In this document: piece by piece, positions 25,925 through 33,289 of the stretch
Position numbering within the stretch: position 1 is the first letter of the stretch
Layout: the number at the start of each line of letters is the position of its first letter
NCBI RefSeq assembly: GCF_019492055.1
Contig: NZ_JAICBX010000006.1
Span: forward strand, 62,001 to 126,000
DNA: 64,000 bases
Direction of reading: 5' to 3'
Source: Flavimaribacter sediminis
GTDB lineage: Bacteria; Pseudomonadota; Alphaproteobacteria; Rhizobiales; Rhizobiaceae
Notes under the pieces: model-generated
Databases searched by the model: none
What the model saw: the letters and a program-made list of their open reading frames with translations, nothing else
Told to the model about the DNA's origin: nothing
Made by a program: the position numbers and the translations under genes

Positions 25925-26239
25925 TCAGATGTAGTCGGCGCTTTGACCATCTCGAAGATAGCCAAACACCCGAAAACCTTCCGGCGTCTCTTCGCCAGGC
26001 ACATGAATTTTTCTGAGTGCGGATCGGACGAGGTCGCGCTGATCGGTTGTTTCGATCAGAATATCGACGTGAACGATATGGTCGTACCCGCCTTCCCGGA
26101 AGTGTTCGAGCCAGTCGCAGTCAGGTCCGTAATTGTAGCCATTCGTTGCAAGAGACTTCCAATAAGGGCTTGGGATAACCTCATCCATCGCCAGTCTGAG
26201 CTCGTCCCATTTCGTGTTGTTCATCACCGGGTTGAGCAT
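25925..26239 (-). CDS. DUF6678-like protein
   Basis: The 104-residue protein contains MNNTKWDELRLAM at its start and a YDHIVHVDILI segment, matching a group of small proteins of unknown role that I know as DUF6678. The start ATG touches the stop of the previous gene (TAGATG); an in-frame ATG at 26224 matches the family start better. The gene is out of place between a tail-type gene and cos and may be a moron. Family call is by memory of the motif only. Confidence 0.5.
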   Translation of the reverse strand: MLNPVMNNTKWDELRLAMDEVIPSPYWKSLATNGYNYGPDCDWLEHFREGGYDHIVHVDILIETTDQRDLVRSALRKIHVPGEETPEGFRVFGYLRDGQSADYI

Positions 26240-26827
26240 CTAGGAGACCTGTCGGAAAGCAGCGCTAAGTTGGTTACGATAGTGAATGGGCATCATACGC
26301 TGCGCGGTGCGGCGAACAATACTATCCGGGTTCCAGCGCTTACGGTAACGGGCTTCCGATTCGAAGGCTACAAGCAGCTTCATGCGGCCCGACTTCATGC
26401 GTTGATAGACTCCAGCCACACCGTTCACCTTCCCGCTGAAGACGTTCGGTTTAGCAAGCTGGTTCTTCAGATAGTTCCGGCTCAGATTGCCGTAGCGGTT
26501 GAGCCTGGCATTGACCGGCATGACGAGCGCTTTGCCTTTCGGCGTTCGCACCCCGCCCCTTGCCTGATAGATCAGATAGTCCGCCTGCCTATCCTTCACG
26601 AATACGCGCGCTACCGGTCTCGACTTGAGCGCCGGTCGGATGGCGATGGCGTTCTGCGTGTACTTGACCGGCCGGTCGAACTCACGGTCAATCGACCGCT
26701 CCAGTGCCCGTTTACAGTCGCCAGCCGTCTTCGTGGCCGTCGAGGCCTCAACGAAAGCTATCTGGCGTTGCAGGCTCTTCATTTGGCGACGCGTTTTGGC
26801 TATATTTGAAACAATCAATAAATGCAT
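26240..26827 (-). CDS. Phage tail-associated protein of unknown role
   Basis: The 195-residue basic protein has an opening LLIVSNIAKTRRQMKSLQRQIAF, a DREFDRPVKYTQNAI segment and a QADYLIYQARGG...TPKGKALVMP segment. This combination recurs in phage proteins placed near structural genes, perhaps tail or connector components. It is the first gene of the late leftward unit and is divergent from the HEPN/zinc-ribbon gene with only 17 bases between starts. Function not assigned. Confidence 0.5.
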   Translation of the reverse strand: MHLLIVSNIAKTRRQMKSLQRQIAFVEASTATKTAGDCKRALERSIDREFDRPVKYTQNAIAIRPALKSRPVARVFVKDRQADYLIYQARGGVRTPKGKALVMPVNARLNRYGNLSRNYLKNQLAKPNVFSGKVNGVAGVYQRMKSGRMKLLVAFESEARYRKRWNPDSIVRRTAQRMMPIHYRNQLSAAFRQVS

Positions 26828-26844
26828 TTCGCAAGAGCTATTGA

Positions 26845-27807
26845 ATGTCTGAGCTTTTCAGCAACGCAGTTACGTCTATCAGACTTGGTATTGAAGATTT
26901 CGAAACTGATGACAGCGATCGCATGCTTAGCGCAGCGCGAAATTACTATGCGGGGCTACTTTTGCTAGCAAAGGAATGTCTGATACGCGCCGCTCCCGAG
27001 GCAGAACCATCTCAGATTATCGGCGCCCGATTTAAACCTATACCCAATGGCGATGGTGGTGTTGAACACGTAATCGAAGGTTACACTACAGTCGACCTTT
27101 CACAGCTGCGTAGTCGATTTAAAGACTTCGGTCTAACTTGGCCGAAAACTGATATCAAGAAATTGCAAAGCTACCGCAATGACTTAGAGCACTATCATTT
27201 AAAAGAACCGTCGAGCGCTCTAAGTGAAGCGATTGCATCTTCCTTTTCCATGATGGTGGAGTTTTTTGGCATTCTCGGCGAAAACCCACAGGAACTCCTT
27301 GATGAGGTTTGGGAGACCATTTTAGAGCAAAAAGCAGCCTTCGATAAGATTCAGGCTGACTGTCTTGCCTCGTGGGAGGCGGTTCAATGGAAAGAAAGCG
27401 TAGAACGTCTGGATCTATTAGCCTGCCCTGAATGCGGCTCCTCGCTCGTAGCACAGCTTGATCGGGAAAACACCGAACATCATGAGATTATGTGTAAGTG
27501 CTTTAGGTGTGGAAACGAATCCAATCATGAGAAATCAATAGAGATGGTCGTGGAAGCCTGCTTTGAAGTAGACGCGTACTTGATGGCTAAAGAAGGCATG
27601 AATTCGCCCATCAATACCTGCCCTTCATGCGGCCTAGACACCTATGTTGAGACTGGCGACATTAGCTTTTGTTACAATTGCGAGGAATCGGTATCGGGTA
27701 CGTGTGCACGGTGTGGCAACGGAATAGATATTCACGAATACAGTCCGGACCATGAGGAATTGTGTAGTTATTGCGCCTACCAATGGGAAAAAATGCGCGA
27801 TGAATGA
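26845..27807 (+). CDS. HEPN-like domain protein with three C-terminal zinc ribbons
   Basis: The 320-residue protein has a helical N-terminal part with YRNDLEHYH at residues 110-118. R111-N112-x3-H116 is the R-x4-H motif of HEPN ribonucleases, with the polar residue expected after Arg. The C-terminal part has six CxxC pairs (194/197, 219/222, 259/262, 276/279, 287/290, 307/310) that can build three zinc ribbons. HEPN proteins are frequent toxins and antiphage effectors; the zinc ribbons may bind nucleic acid. The gene is AT-rich, runs against its neighbours and has its own promoter region, so it is probably a moron expressed in the lysogen. The exact family was not recognised. Confidence 0.65.
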   Translation: MSELFSNAVTSIRLGIEDFETDDSDRMLSAARNYYAGLLLLAKECLIRAAPEAEPSQIIGARFKPIPNGDGGVEHVIEGYTTVDLSQLRSRFKDFGLTWPKTDIKKLQSYRNDLEHYHLKEPSSALSEAIASSFSMMVEFFGILGENPQELLDEVWETILEQKAAFDKIQADCLASWEAVQWKESVERLDLLACPECGSSLVAQLDRENTEHHEIMCKCFRCGNESNHEKSIEMVVEACFEVDAYLMAKEGMNSPINTCPSCGLDTYVETGDISFCYNCEESVSGTCARCGNGIDIHEYSPDHEELCSYCAYQWEKMRDE

Positions 27808-27917
27808 GCCAGTCGAGTAAAATAGCTACTTATTGCAAGACACAAACCAAGAAAGGGAATGGGCGCTGAAAACAAAAACAAGCCGCTCCATTCAGGGCCT
27901 GTGTCGCGCTCGGCGTG

Positions 27918-27956
27918 GAGGCTTTCGCCTCTCTCGTGAGTGATCCGACGTCACTC
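27918..27956 (-). ncRNA. Two tandem hairpins downstream of the NusG-like gene
   Basis: On the minus strand the RNA would form GAGTGA-N7-TCACTC (27938-27956) and then GAGGC-GAAA-GCCTC (27918-27931), the second closed by a stable GNRA tetraloop. No U-run follows, so this is not a standard terminator. The position, right after a NusG paralogue and before the late genes, suits a loading or antitermination signal. Confidence 0.45.
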
Positions 27957-28005
27957 CCCTCATACGCTGCGTCAAGAGATCCACAGGTCGTCCTGACAAG
28001 AGTCG

Positions 28006-28653
28006 CTATTCGATCTTCCGAAGTTTGTCCAGAGGGATATTCAGCACCGCATTTCCACCAAAGAGTGTGGCGACGCACTTGGCCGAGTTGCCTCCGTTGA
28101 ACTCTTTCACGATGGCTTTCGTGAAGGCGAAAGCGCCCTCGGTTATCTCGACCGACACACCTTCGCGGATGATGCGCTGACGATACTGCTTTGCCGAATC
28201 CTCAAAGACATTGCGATCCAACATCCTATTGAGATTTCTGATATTTTTATCGAACACAGGAACCGGACCCGCCTCGTTTCCGAGGATGGAAAAGACATGC
28301 TTGAAGCTGAGCAGACCGGCAAAGGCGGCGTTGCCCGGCACAACATTCACCAGCACATATCCATCGAAAATTGGGACCCGACGACGCACTGGTTTGCGCT
28401 TGCGTCTGAGCTGAATCCAAGTCCAGCGAAGCGGCACCCAGGCGCAGATATTTTCCTCCTGAAGCGCCCGTTCGATGTCCCTTTCGCTGCGTTTGAGAAC
28501 CGAAAGCACATACCAGGCCGAATCACCAGGTACTGATTCGCTTGCGGCGGACAACAAAACCTGCCGCCGTTGCCGTGCAGCGACCAGCCTTTCAATTCGG
28601 GAATGCGCAGAAACAGGGTCATGAAAGTTCAGATCATTCAGCCGCGCATTCAT
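28006..28653 (-). CDS. NusG-like transcription antiterminator
   Basis: The 215-residue protein shows the NusG N-terminal domain (AWYVLSVLKRSERDIERALQ, then VPIFDGYVLVNVVPG) and a C-terminal KOW-like part (GVSVEITEGAFAFTKAIV). An N-terminal extension of about 45 residues is unusual. Phage and plasmid NusG paralogues act as specialised elongation factors, like RfaH, that let polymerase read through terminators. As the last gene of the early leftward unit and just upstream of the late genes it is placed as a Q-like late regulator. It overlaps the initiator gene by 20 bases. Confidence 0.82.
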   Translation of the reverse strand: MNARLNDLNFHDPVSAHSRIERLVAARQRRQVLLSAASESVPGDSAWYVLSVLKRSERDIERALQEENICAWVPLRWTWIQLRRKRKPVRRRVPIFDGYVLVNVVPGNAAFAGLLSFKHVFSILGNEAGPVPVFDKNIRNLNRMLDRNVFEDSAKQYRQRIIREGVSVEITEGAFAFTKAIVKEFNGGNSAKCVATLFGGNAVLNIPLDKLRKIE

Positions 28654-29863
28654 GCATCCGCTCCTCGTTTTCGATCAATCCTGCCGCCCGCAACGCTGTC
28701 ACGAAGGCATCGAGAGCTTGTTTCGGATTCTCTCCGTCTGGCATCCAGACGAACTGCGGCAGAGAGCCTTCGAACCACGGCCAGCCTCGCCTTTCGTGTT
28801 CGTTGCGCCACGCCGCCATCAGCAGCGAGTCCGACTGCACCTGCCGGAATTCCTCGACGACGTTTTCGAAGGCCTTTGGAACGGCGTCGCCGCGGCCGAT
28901 CTGAGCATCGGCATGCATGCGCTTCACTGATGGCCAACCATGCTGGGCGAGAAAGTGCCGCTTCCATTTCTCGCCGTCAGGTCCACCGCCCTCGATCTTC
29001 AGCCTGATGAAATCCGGAGGCTTGGGCAGCTTTTCCGTGGGCGGATGCAGCAACCGCGAGAAGCGCCTGGCGCCCCAAAGCTTGCCATAGGCGGCTGCCC
29101 CGACATGCGTGCGCTCTTGCGGCAGAGGCTTTGCCGGCAGCCCCTCCCAGAAGCGTTTTCTCAGATAGGTCGAGAATGCCGGTAGATAACTTCGTCCTCC
29201 CGATTTCCAGACAGCGAGCTGTTCCGTCATCCGGCCGATCGCGTGATCCTGCTGTTCATCGGTCAGCAAATACCACTCCCGCTCCGCTTCGGATGCAGAT
29301 CCGCTTTTTTCGGGATAGGCTTCGAGACCCCTTCGGAAGAGACGACGCGATTGGTCACGGCTTCGCTTCGATTTTCCCTCTTCCTCTTTCTCGCGCGCGC
29401 CCTCTCTCTCAGATGGAGGGTTAATGGGAGGGTTCCTTGGAGGGTTAGTGTGATCCTCGATCACAACCTTATGTGACGGAGGATCACAACCTTCCTGACT
29501 CTCGATCACAACCTTTTCCGATAAAGGTTGTGATCCTCCGTCACTACCTTCCTGCTCGATGACGGTTGAGAGCAGGTCGCGTTCCGGCCATCTGGCGACA
29601 TATTCGTTGCGCCGCCATTTCTGGCCACGGAAGCCAAACTGACGCACCTCGATCCACCCGGCGTTCCTCGCTTTGGAAATGTGCCGATTGACAGTTTCTC
29701 GGCTGTAACCGGTTTCGTTTGCGAGCGTCTGCTCACTTGGGTAGCAGCCTTCGCCATGCTCGTTCATATGAAACGAGATCGCGTGGAGCACATGGCGGGT
29801 TGTCGGCGGCAGTCCGGACTGCGTGATAGCCTGTCGCCAACTCCAGCAACGGGATTCAGGCAT
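28634..29863 (-). CDS. Phage replication initiator with N-terminal winged helix
   Basis: The 409-residue protein has an N-terminal helix-turn-helix (SGLPPTTRHVLHAISFHMN, then TLANETGYSRETVNRHISKA) like DnaD/RepA-type initiators, a low-complexity linker (Ser/Pro/Glu/Arg-rich, residues about 125-180) and a helical C-terminal domain. The linker DNA carries iteron-like repeats, as the O gene of lambda does. The ATG at 29863 has a GGGGAGG ribosome-binding site 9 bases upstream and overlaps the preceding methyltransferase stop; a longer frame to 29992 has no support. The protein should melt the origin and recruit host helicase. Confidence 0.72.
   Translation of the reverse strand: MPESRCWSWRQAITQSGLPPTTRHVLHAISFHMNEHGEGCYPSEQTLANETGYSRETVNRHISKARNAGWIEVRQFGFRGQKWRRNEYVARWPERDLLSTVIEQEGSDGGSQPLSEKVVIESQEGCDPPSHKVVIEDHTNPPRNPPINPPSEREGAREKEEEGKSKRSRDQSRRLFRRGLEAYPEKSGSASEAEREWYLLTDEQQDHAIGRMTEQLAVWKSGGRSYLPAFSTYLRKRFWEGLPAKPLPQERTHVGAAAYGKLWGARRFSRLLHPPTEKLPKPPDFIRLKIEGGGPDGEKWKRHFLAQHGWPSVKRMHADAQIGRGDAVPKAFENVVEEFRQVQSDSLLMAAWRNEHERRGWPWFEGSLPQFVWMPDGENPKQALDAFVTALRAAGLIENEERMHECAAE
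29415..29544 (-). repeat. Iteron-like repeat cluster, candidate phage origin
   Basis: GATCACAACCTT occurs at 29459-29470, 29482-29493 and 29504-29515 (spacings 23 and 22, about two helical turns) and inverted at 29524-29535. A perfect 21-bp inverted repeat joins 29473-29493 to 29524-29544. TGTGATC/GATCACA form a 7-bp dyad at 29449-29465. GGAGGGTT recurs at 29415, 29427 and 29439, 12 bases apart. All lie in the linker region of the initiator gene. Confidence 0.7.
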
Positions 29864-30542
29864 GGTGACCAACCTCCCCACCCCAGACGTCCGCCATGGC
29901 GTCGGCGATACCGATAAAAAACCGTGACCGCTCCTTTGCCCTGTTTGGTCCTGGTGATGCCCGGTGGACCTTCGACCAGGCTTTGTGTTCATCGGTGCCC
30001 TTGAGAGGCGGCGTAAGCCGTTTCGTCGGCTGTAGAGGGTCCAGGTTCTTCAAATACAAACCTGTCGCCTTGAACACCGGCTCACCGAACCACCATGGCT
30101 GTACAATTTGTGCCGGCGGCTGGTAGTTGCGGATCAGCGCCTTTGCGTATTTGTGCATGATCGGATTTTCGATCGCGATCCTATCGATCGGCGCATTCCA
30201 GAAATCTGAAAACAGGCTAGCGCCTTGCTCCAGTTCTTCCCACATTTCAGCCAGAGTGCGCCCGGCCGGAGGCTTCTTCAGCCACCGCACACCGGAATTG
30301 CAGAGCCGCGTGCAGGGCGGATGCGCCACCAAGAGCAGATCCCAGCCGTCTTTCAGCAGCTCGCGCGCATCACCAATGATATGCCGGTTGCTGCCATCGT
30401 CGGAGTGTTGGAGGTCGCACGACCAGGCGTCATGGCCTCTCCGAAGAAAAGCGTTGCGGACCGTTCCGGAAAATTCGCAAGCAACCAGAACTCGCAACGG
30501 ATCCCGCCGCGGTCTCGTAAAATCAGAATTTTGAATATTCAT
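29856..30542 (-). CDS. Cytosine-methyltransferase-like phage protein
   Basis: The 228-residue protein has a Rossmann-type start RVLVACEFSGTVRNAF, a HPPCTRLCNSG segment with the PPC catalytic Cys of C5-cytosine methyltransferases, and IAIENP at the position of the ENV motif. The target recognition domain and the QxRxR motif are missing, so it may be a minimal or divergent enzyme. Phages use such proteins to modify their DNA against host restriction. It is coupled by overlap to the initiator gene. Confidence 0.65.
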   Translation of the reverse strand: MNIQNSDFTRPRRDPLRVLVACEFSGTVRNAFLRRGHDAWSCDLQHSDDGSNRHIIGDARELLKDGWDLLLVAHPPCTRLCNSGVRWLKKPPAGRTLAEMWEELEQGASLFSDFWNAPIDRIAIENPIMHKYAKALIRNYQPPAQIVQPWWFGEPVFKATGLYLKNLDPLQPTKRLTPPLKGTDEHKAWSKVHRASPGPNRAKERSRFFIGIADAMADVWGGEVGHHA

Positions 30543-30659
30543 TTGTTTTCAATTGGTTTGAGTTGAAAGCAAACGCAGTACATTCGGCCAAGAGTATGTT
30601 TGGTCGATCAGGTTTTTATTGAACGGAGATACACAAACTGCAGGCGGTGCGAGGCTCGA

Positions 30660-31943
30660 CTACGAGGTATCGATCTCCACTTCATTGCCCCACGCATCCC
30701 ATCCCTTGCGCGGCTTTCCACGGCGGTTGAGTTCGATCCTCGGCGTGTTCGGCCACTGTTCGTCGATCCAGTCCAGGACAATGTCTGGTTTGGCCGAGTG
30801 GCGTGGTGATTTGGCGGTGAAGCAGCTCGCCAGTTGATCGCCCTGCGCAGGCGCCACCGGGTTGCCGCGCGTTGCGATCAGCAGGACCTCGTGTTTGCCG
30901 CGGTTCCAATAGCCGGTAATGATCCTGCCTTTATCCCAGGCGAAGTGACTGACATATCGGCTGCGTCGCTTGTCCGGCGTTAGGAAGCCCGTCGCGCCGT
31001 CCCTGTCGATCGAGGCGAACCCCCATGCGTCCAGACAGCAGATCGCCTCGATGAGCATCGGCACGGTCGCCCAGAGAAACAGGATGCAGTCATCCGCAGC
31101 CAGTGCGCCGATATCGCGCCGCATCAGCGTCTGCAGATCGGATGTTGGATAGTGATTGTCGGCGGCGCGATCCATGCCGCTCTCCTGATCATACGGTTCA
31201 AAACGCCATTCCGGATCGGCATAGATGATGCCGTAATTTTTCTCCGGCAACGCAGCCTGCCCGTTCGCCAAATCGGCTTCACGCGCTGTTCTGCGATCTT
31301 TCTTTGCCTGCTGGTCGGCAACCCGCCACTTCTTCGCCGCGGCCTTGATGGCGCGAGGGTCGGCAAGCGCCACGATCTCACGCTGCTCGTCGATCGGCAG
31401 AGCAGCCAGTTGCGCGGCGAGGCTCACCGTCACAGTGCGCTGGTCGACAGCCGCCTGCAGTTCCTCCGCGCCGTCGCGAAGCACCTTTTTGGCGGTTTTT
31501 ATCGACCGCTCGGAAACGTCCATCATCTGGGCAGCTTCCGGTGCATCGTGCAAATTTGCACGATGCTGTTTCGACCGATCTCCGCCATGGGGCATATTCA
31601 CCAGTTTCGCCGCCACCATGGCTCGTTGGCTTTGGCTCAGGTGCCGGCGATGCAGGTTCTTCGACAAAACCCATTTGAGCGGGTCGTCGCCATCCTCCGG
31701 TTTCGAACCAAACCAGCGAAAGCCTTCATTAAGAACCGATTTCGAGGAATAAGCTCCCGTTTCGGAGTTCATCTGGCCGCTGGCCACCATGGCCCGGTAG
31801 CGGTTCCGCCCGTCGAGGATCTGCCCCTCGTGGATGACAATCAATTCGCGCAAGCCGTTATCGCCAACATCAGCCACGAGATCGTCAAAAGCATTCCCCT
31901 CGATCAACGGGAACAGATTGGCGATCGGGTGAAACGGGATCAT
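30660..31943 (-). CDS. ParB-like / MT-A70 adenine methyltransferase fusion
   Basis: The 427-residue protein joins a ParB/Sulfiredoxin-type N-terminal domain (DGRNRYRA at 44-51, then a helical KLVNMPHGG region and an HTH-like SERSIKTAKKVL) to a C-terminal MT-A70 domain starting near 235 (YGIIYADPEWRFEPY). MT-A70 enzymes transfer methyl groups from SAM to N6 of adenine. The catalytic DPPW is DPEW here (residues 243-246). The start overlaps the stop of the GapR-like gene. The fusion suggests site-directed methylation of phage DNA. Confidence 0.8.
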   Translation of the reverse strand: MIPFHPIANLFPLIEGNAFDDLVADVGDNGLRELIVIHEGQILDGRNRYRAMVASGQMNSETGAYSSKSVLNEGFRWFGSKPEDGDDPLKWVLSKNLHRRHLSQSQRAMVAAKLVNMPHGGDRSKQHRANLHDAPEAAQMMDVSERSIKTAKKVLRDGAEELQAAVDQRTVTVSLAAQLAALPIDEQREIVALADPRAIKAAAKKWRVADQQAKKDRRTAREADLANGQAALPEKNYGIIYADPEWRFEPYDQESGMDRAADNHYPTSDLQTLMRRDIGALAADDCILFLWATVPMLIEAICCLDAWGFASIDRDGATGFLTPDKRRSRYVSHFAWDKGRIITGYWNRGKHEVLLIATRGNPVAPAQGDQLASCFTAKSPRHSAKPDIVLDWIDEQWPNTPRIELNRRGKPRKGWDAWGNEVEIDTS

Positions 31944-32281
31944 GGCTGATCTTTACCCTCGTTCCGGTGCTCGTCCGACCAAGTGAACAGATCGAACCGC
32001 ACCGCATTAGAAACCCGGCGGAGAGCCGCGAGACTTTCCGCCATCGCGTTCGCCTTGTCGTCCTTCCGCAGCTTGGCGATCGACTTCATCGCCTTGATCT
32101 CGACCGGCGAGAACATCGCCTCGCGGGCTTCGATAGTCAGTTCCTTGATGTCGTTGCGAACGGCGTCCTGATCGCGCATCAAGTTCTCGAAACGCTCGAC
32201 GAAATCGCGCACCGCCTTGTGGCGGTTGAGGTCAAAGATCTCGGAAAGGTCCGGTCGCCTTTCGTTGGGAATATCGGCCAT
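31940..32281 (-). CDS. GapR-like (DUF2312) nucleoid protein
   Basis: The 113-residue helical protein has HKAVRDFVERFENLMRDQDAVRNDIKEL and KAMKSIAKLRKDDKA split over two helices, the coiled-coil pattern of alphaproteobacterial GapR. GapR binds overtwisted DNA ahead of replication and transcription. A phage copy in the early operon could aid phage replication or compete with the host protein. The ATG at 32281 lies just after the small membrane gene and has a G-rich ribosome-binding site; a longer frame reads through both. Confidence 0.7.
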   Translation of the reverse strand: MADIPNERRPDLSEIFDLNRHKAVRDFVERFENLMRDQDAVRNDIKELTIEAREAMFSPVEIKAMKSIAKLRKDDKANAMAESLAALRRVSNAVRFDLFTWSDEHRNEGKDQP

Positions 32282-32283
32282 CT

Positions 32284-32409
32284 TCACCCCCACACCAGCC
32301 ACGCAACAAGTGCGAAAGCACCGATGATCAGCACCATAGACGCGGCGCTTGCGGCAAAGAGCCAGAGCAAGGTGCGATGCCACCATTCATCCGGGAGCAT
32401 GCCCATCAT
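32284..32409 (-). CDS. 41-residue single-pass membrane peptide
   Basis: A small frame with a strong GGGAGG ribosome-binding site 7 bases before the ATG at 32409. The product starts MMGMLPDEWWHRTLLW and is hydrophobic to its end (AASMVLIIGAFALVAWLVWG), so it is one membrane helix. The start overlaps the stop of the 46-residue gene upstream, and its end is 2 bases before the GapR-like start, so it is part of a coupled series. Function unknown. Confidence 0.65.
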   Translation of the reverse strand: MMGMLPDEWWHRTLLWLFAASAASMVLIIGAFALVAWLVWG

Positions 32410-32546
32410 GACCGAGCCTCCCGCTTCGCTTCACAGTCGCGCTTGTAGTCTTTGTCGGCTTCCACCGCATGCTGTGCCGTGCGGCCGGTTCCGTCGGTTG
32501 TAGCGGACTGCTCGCGGTAAAGGCGATCGATGGTTTTCTCGTCCAT
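32406..32546 (-). CDS. 46-residue charged peptide
   Basis: The frame starts at an ATG directly after the CII-like stop (TGAATG) with GGAGG 9 bases upstream, and ends in an overlap with the next small gene. The product (MDEKTIDRLYREQSATT... ending KREARS) is soluble, charged and helical. Coupling to both neighbours supports that it is real. Function unknown. Confidence 0.6.
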   Translation of the reverse strand: MDEKTIDRLYREQSATTDGTGRTAQHAVEADKDYKRDCEAKREARS

Positions 32547-33011
32547 TCATGCACCCTCCCCGTTGACCTTGGACTGAACGTTCCGAAGTTCGCGGATCAG
32601 GTCCTCGATCCGGGAGTTGGTTTCCCGGCGCTCGTGCGCGTCAAAAATCCGGTCTTCGAGCGCAGTCGCGAAACAGGTCGAGAAATGACCGACCTGGCAG
32701 AGGATCCGCGCAAGGTCGGCGAGTGTCGCGTTACCAGCGGCGAGCTCGTCGCCACGCACGAGTCGGAAAGTCTGGAGCTTCGCGAGCGTCTCGGTGATAA
32801 CCGGAGAGCCAGCCATCTCCTCCAGCTGCGGCACGAGATCCATCCGCAGATGATGGTCCGCATAGACTGGCGAATGGCATTTTGAGAGATAGCCGGCGCT
32901 TATTCCGAGATCCTGCGAGACGAAACTCACCCCGCCTGCGAGTGTCACTGCGTGCCGCACCGCAGCCTTCAACATGTAGCCGGCCTTACCCGGCCCTGGC
33001 AGGTCGCCCAT
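32547..33011 (-). CDS. CII-like phage regulatory protein
   Basis: The 154-residue protein has a DNA-binding segment near the start (VTLAGGVSFVSQDLGISAGYLSKC) like the phage CII/CP76 family, followed by a helical region that would form the oligomer. It is the first gene of the early leftward operon, opposite the CI-like gene, the position of cII/cro-type regulators. It probably activates or tunes lysogeny promoters. No separate Cro-like gene is seen in the switch. Confidence 0.7.
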   Translation of the reverse strand: MGDLPGPGKAGYMLKAAVRHAVTLAGGVSFVSQDLGISAGYLSKCHSPVYADHHLRMDLVPQLEEMAGSPVITETLAKLQTFRLVRGDELAAGNATLADLARILCQVGHFSTCFATALEDRIFDAHERRETNSRIEDLIRELRNVQSKVNGEGA

Positions 33012-33184
33012 TCTGCCCCTCCTGAATCTGGGAAATAGCTAGGTCTCGATTTTCGGAGACGCCGTACTCAAATCGTGCAGACTGATGCGCAGTCCCAAGA
33101 CAGGATGTGCTGATTTGGAAGCAGTCTGTATTTGATTTGAACCGTCGCAACACGAATATCCGCAAAGAATCAATATCTAATTTT

Positions 33185-33279
33185 TGTCGTTATTCGATAT
33201 TTTTTGTCAATCGGCGAATTCAAGATAACTCGTATAACTTGCCGTCTATCGGCAATTCTATTTTTGACGAAAATCGCTA
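33185..33279. promoter_or_regulatory. Four operator-like dyads between the CI-like and CII-like genes
   Basis: Sites of form TGTCG-N5-CGACA: TGTCGttattCGATA (33185-33199), TGTCAatcggCGAAT (33205-33219), TGCCGtctatCGGCA (33240-33254, perfect) and TGACGaaaatCGCTA (33265-33279). A weaker one is at 33143-33157. All have a five-base spacer. They sit in the divergent promoter region and just upstream of the repressor start. Confidence 0.7.
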
Positions 33280-33289
33280 TATTTGCGGC

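Noticed and set aside
28347-28622. Minus-strand frame overlapping the NusG-like gene
   Set aside because: Out-of-frame shadow of the NusG-like coding sequence without a ribosome-binding site.
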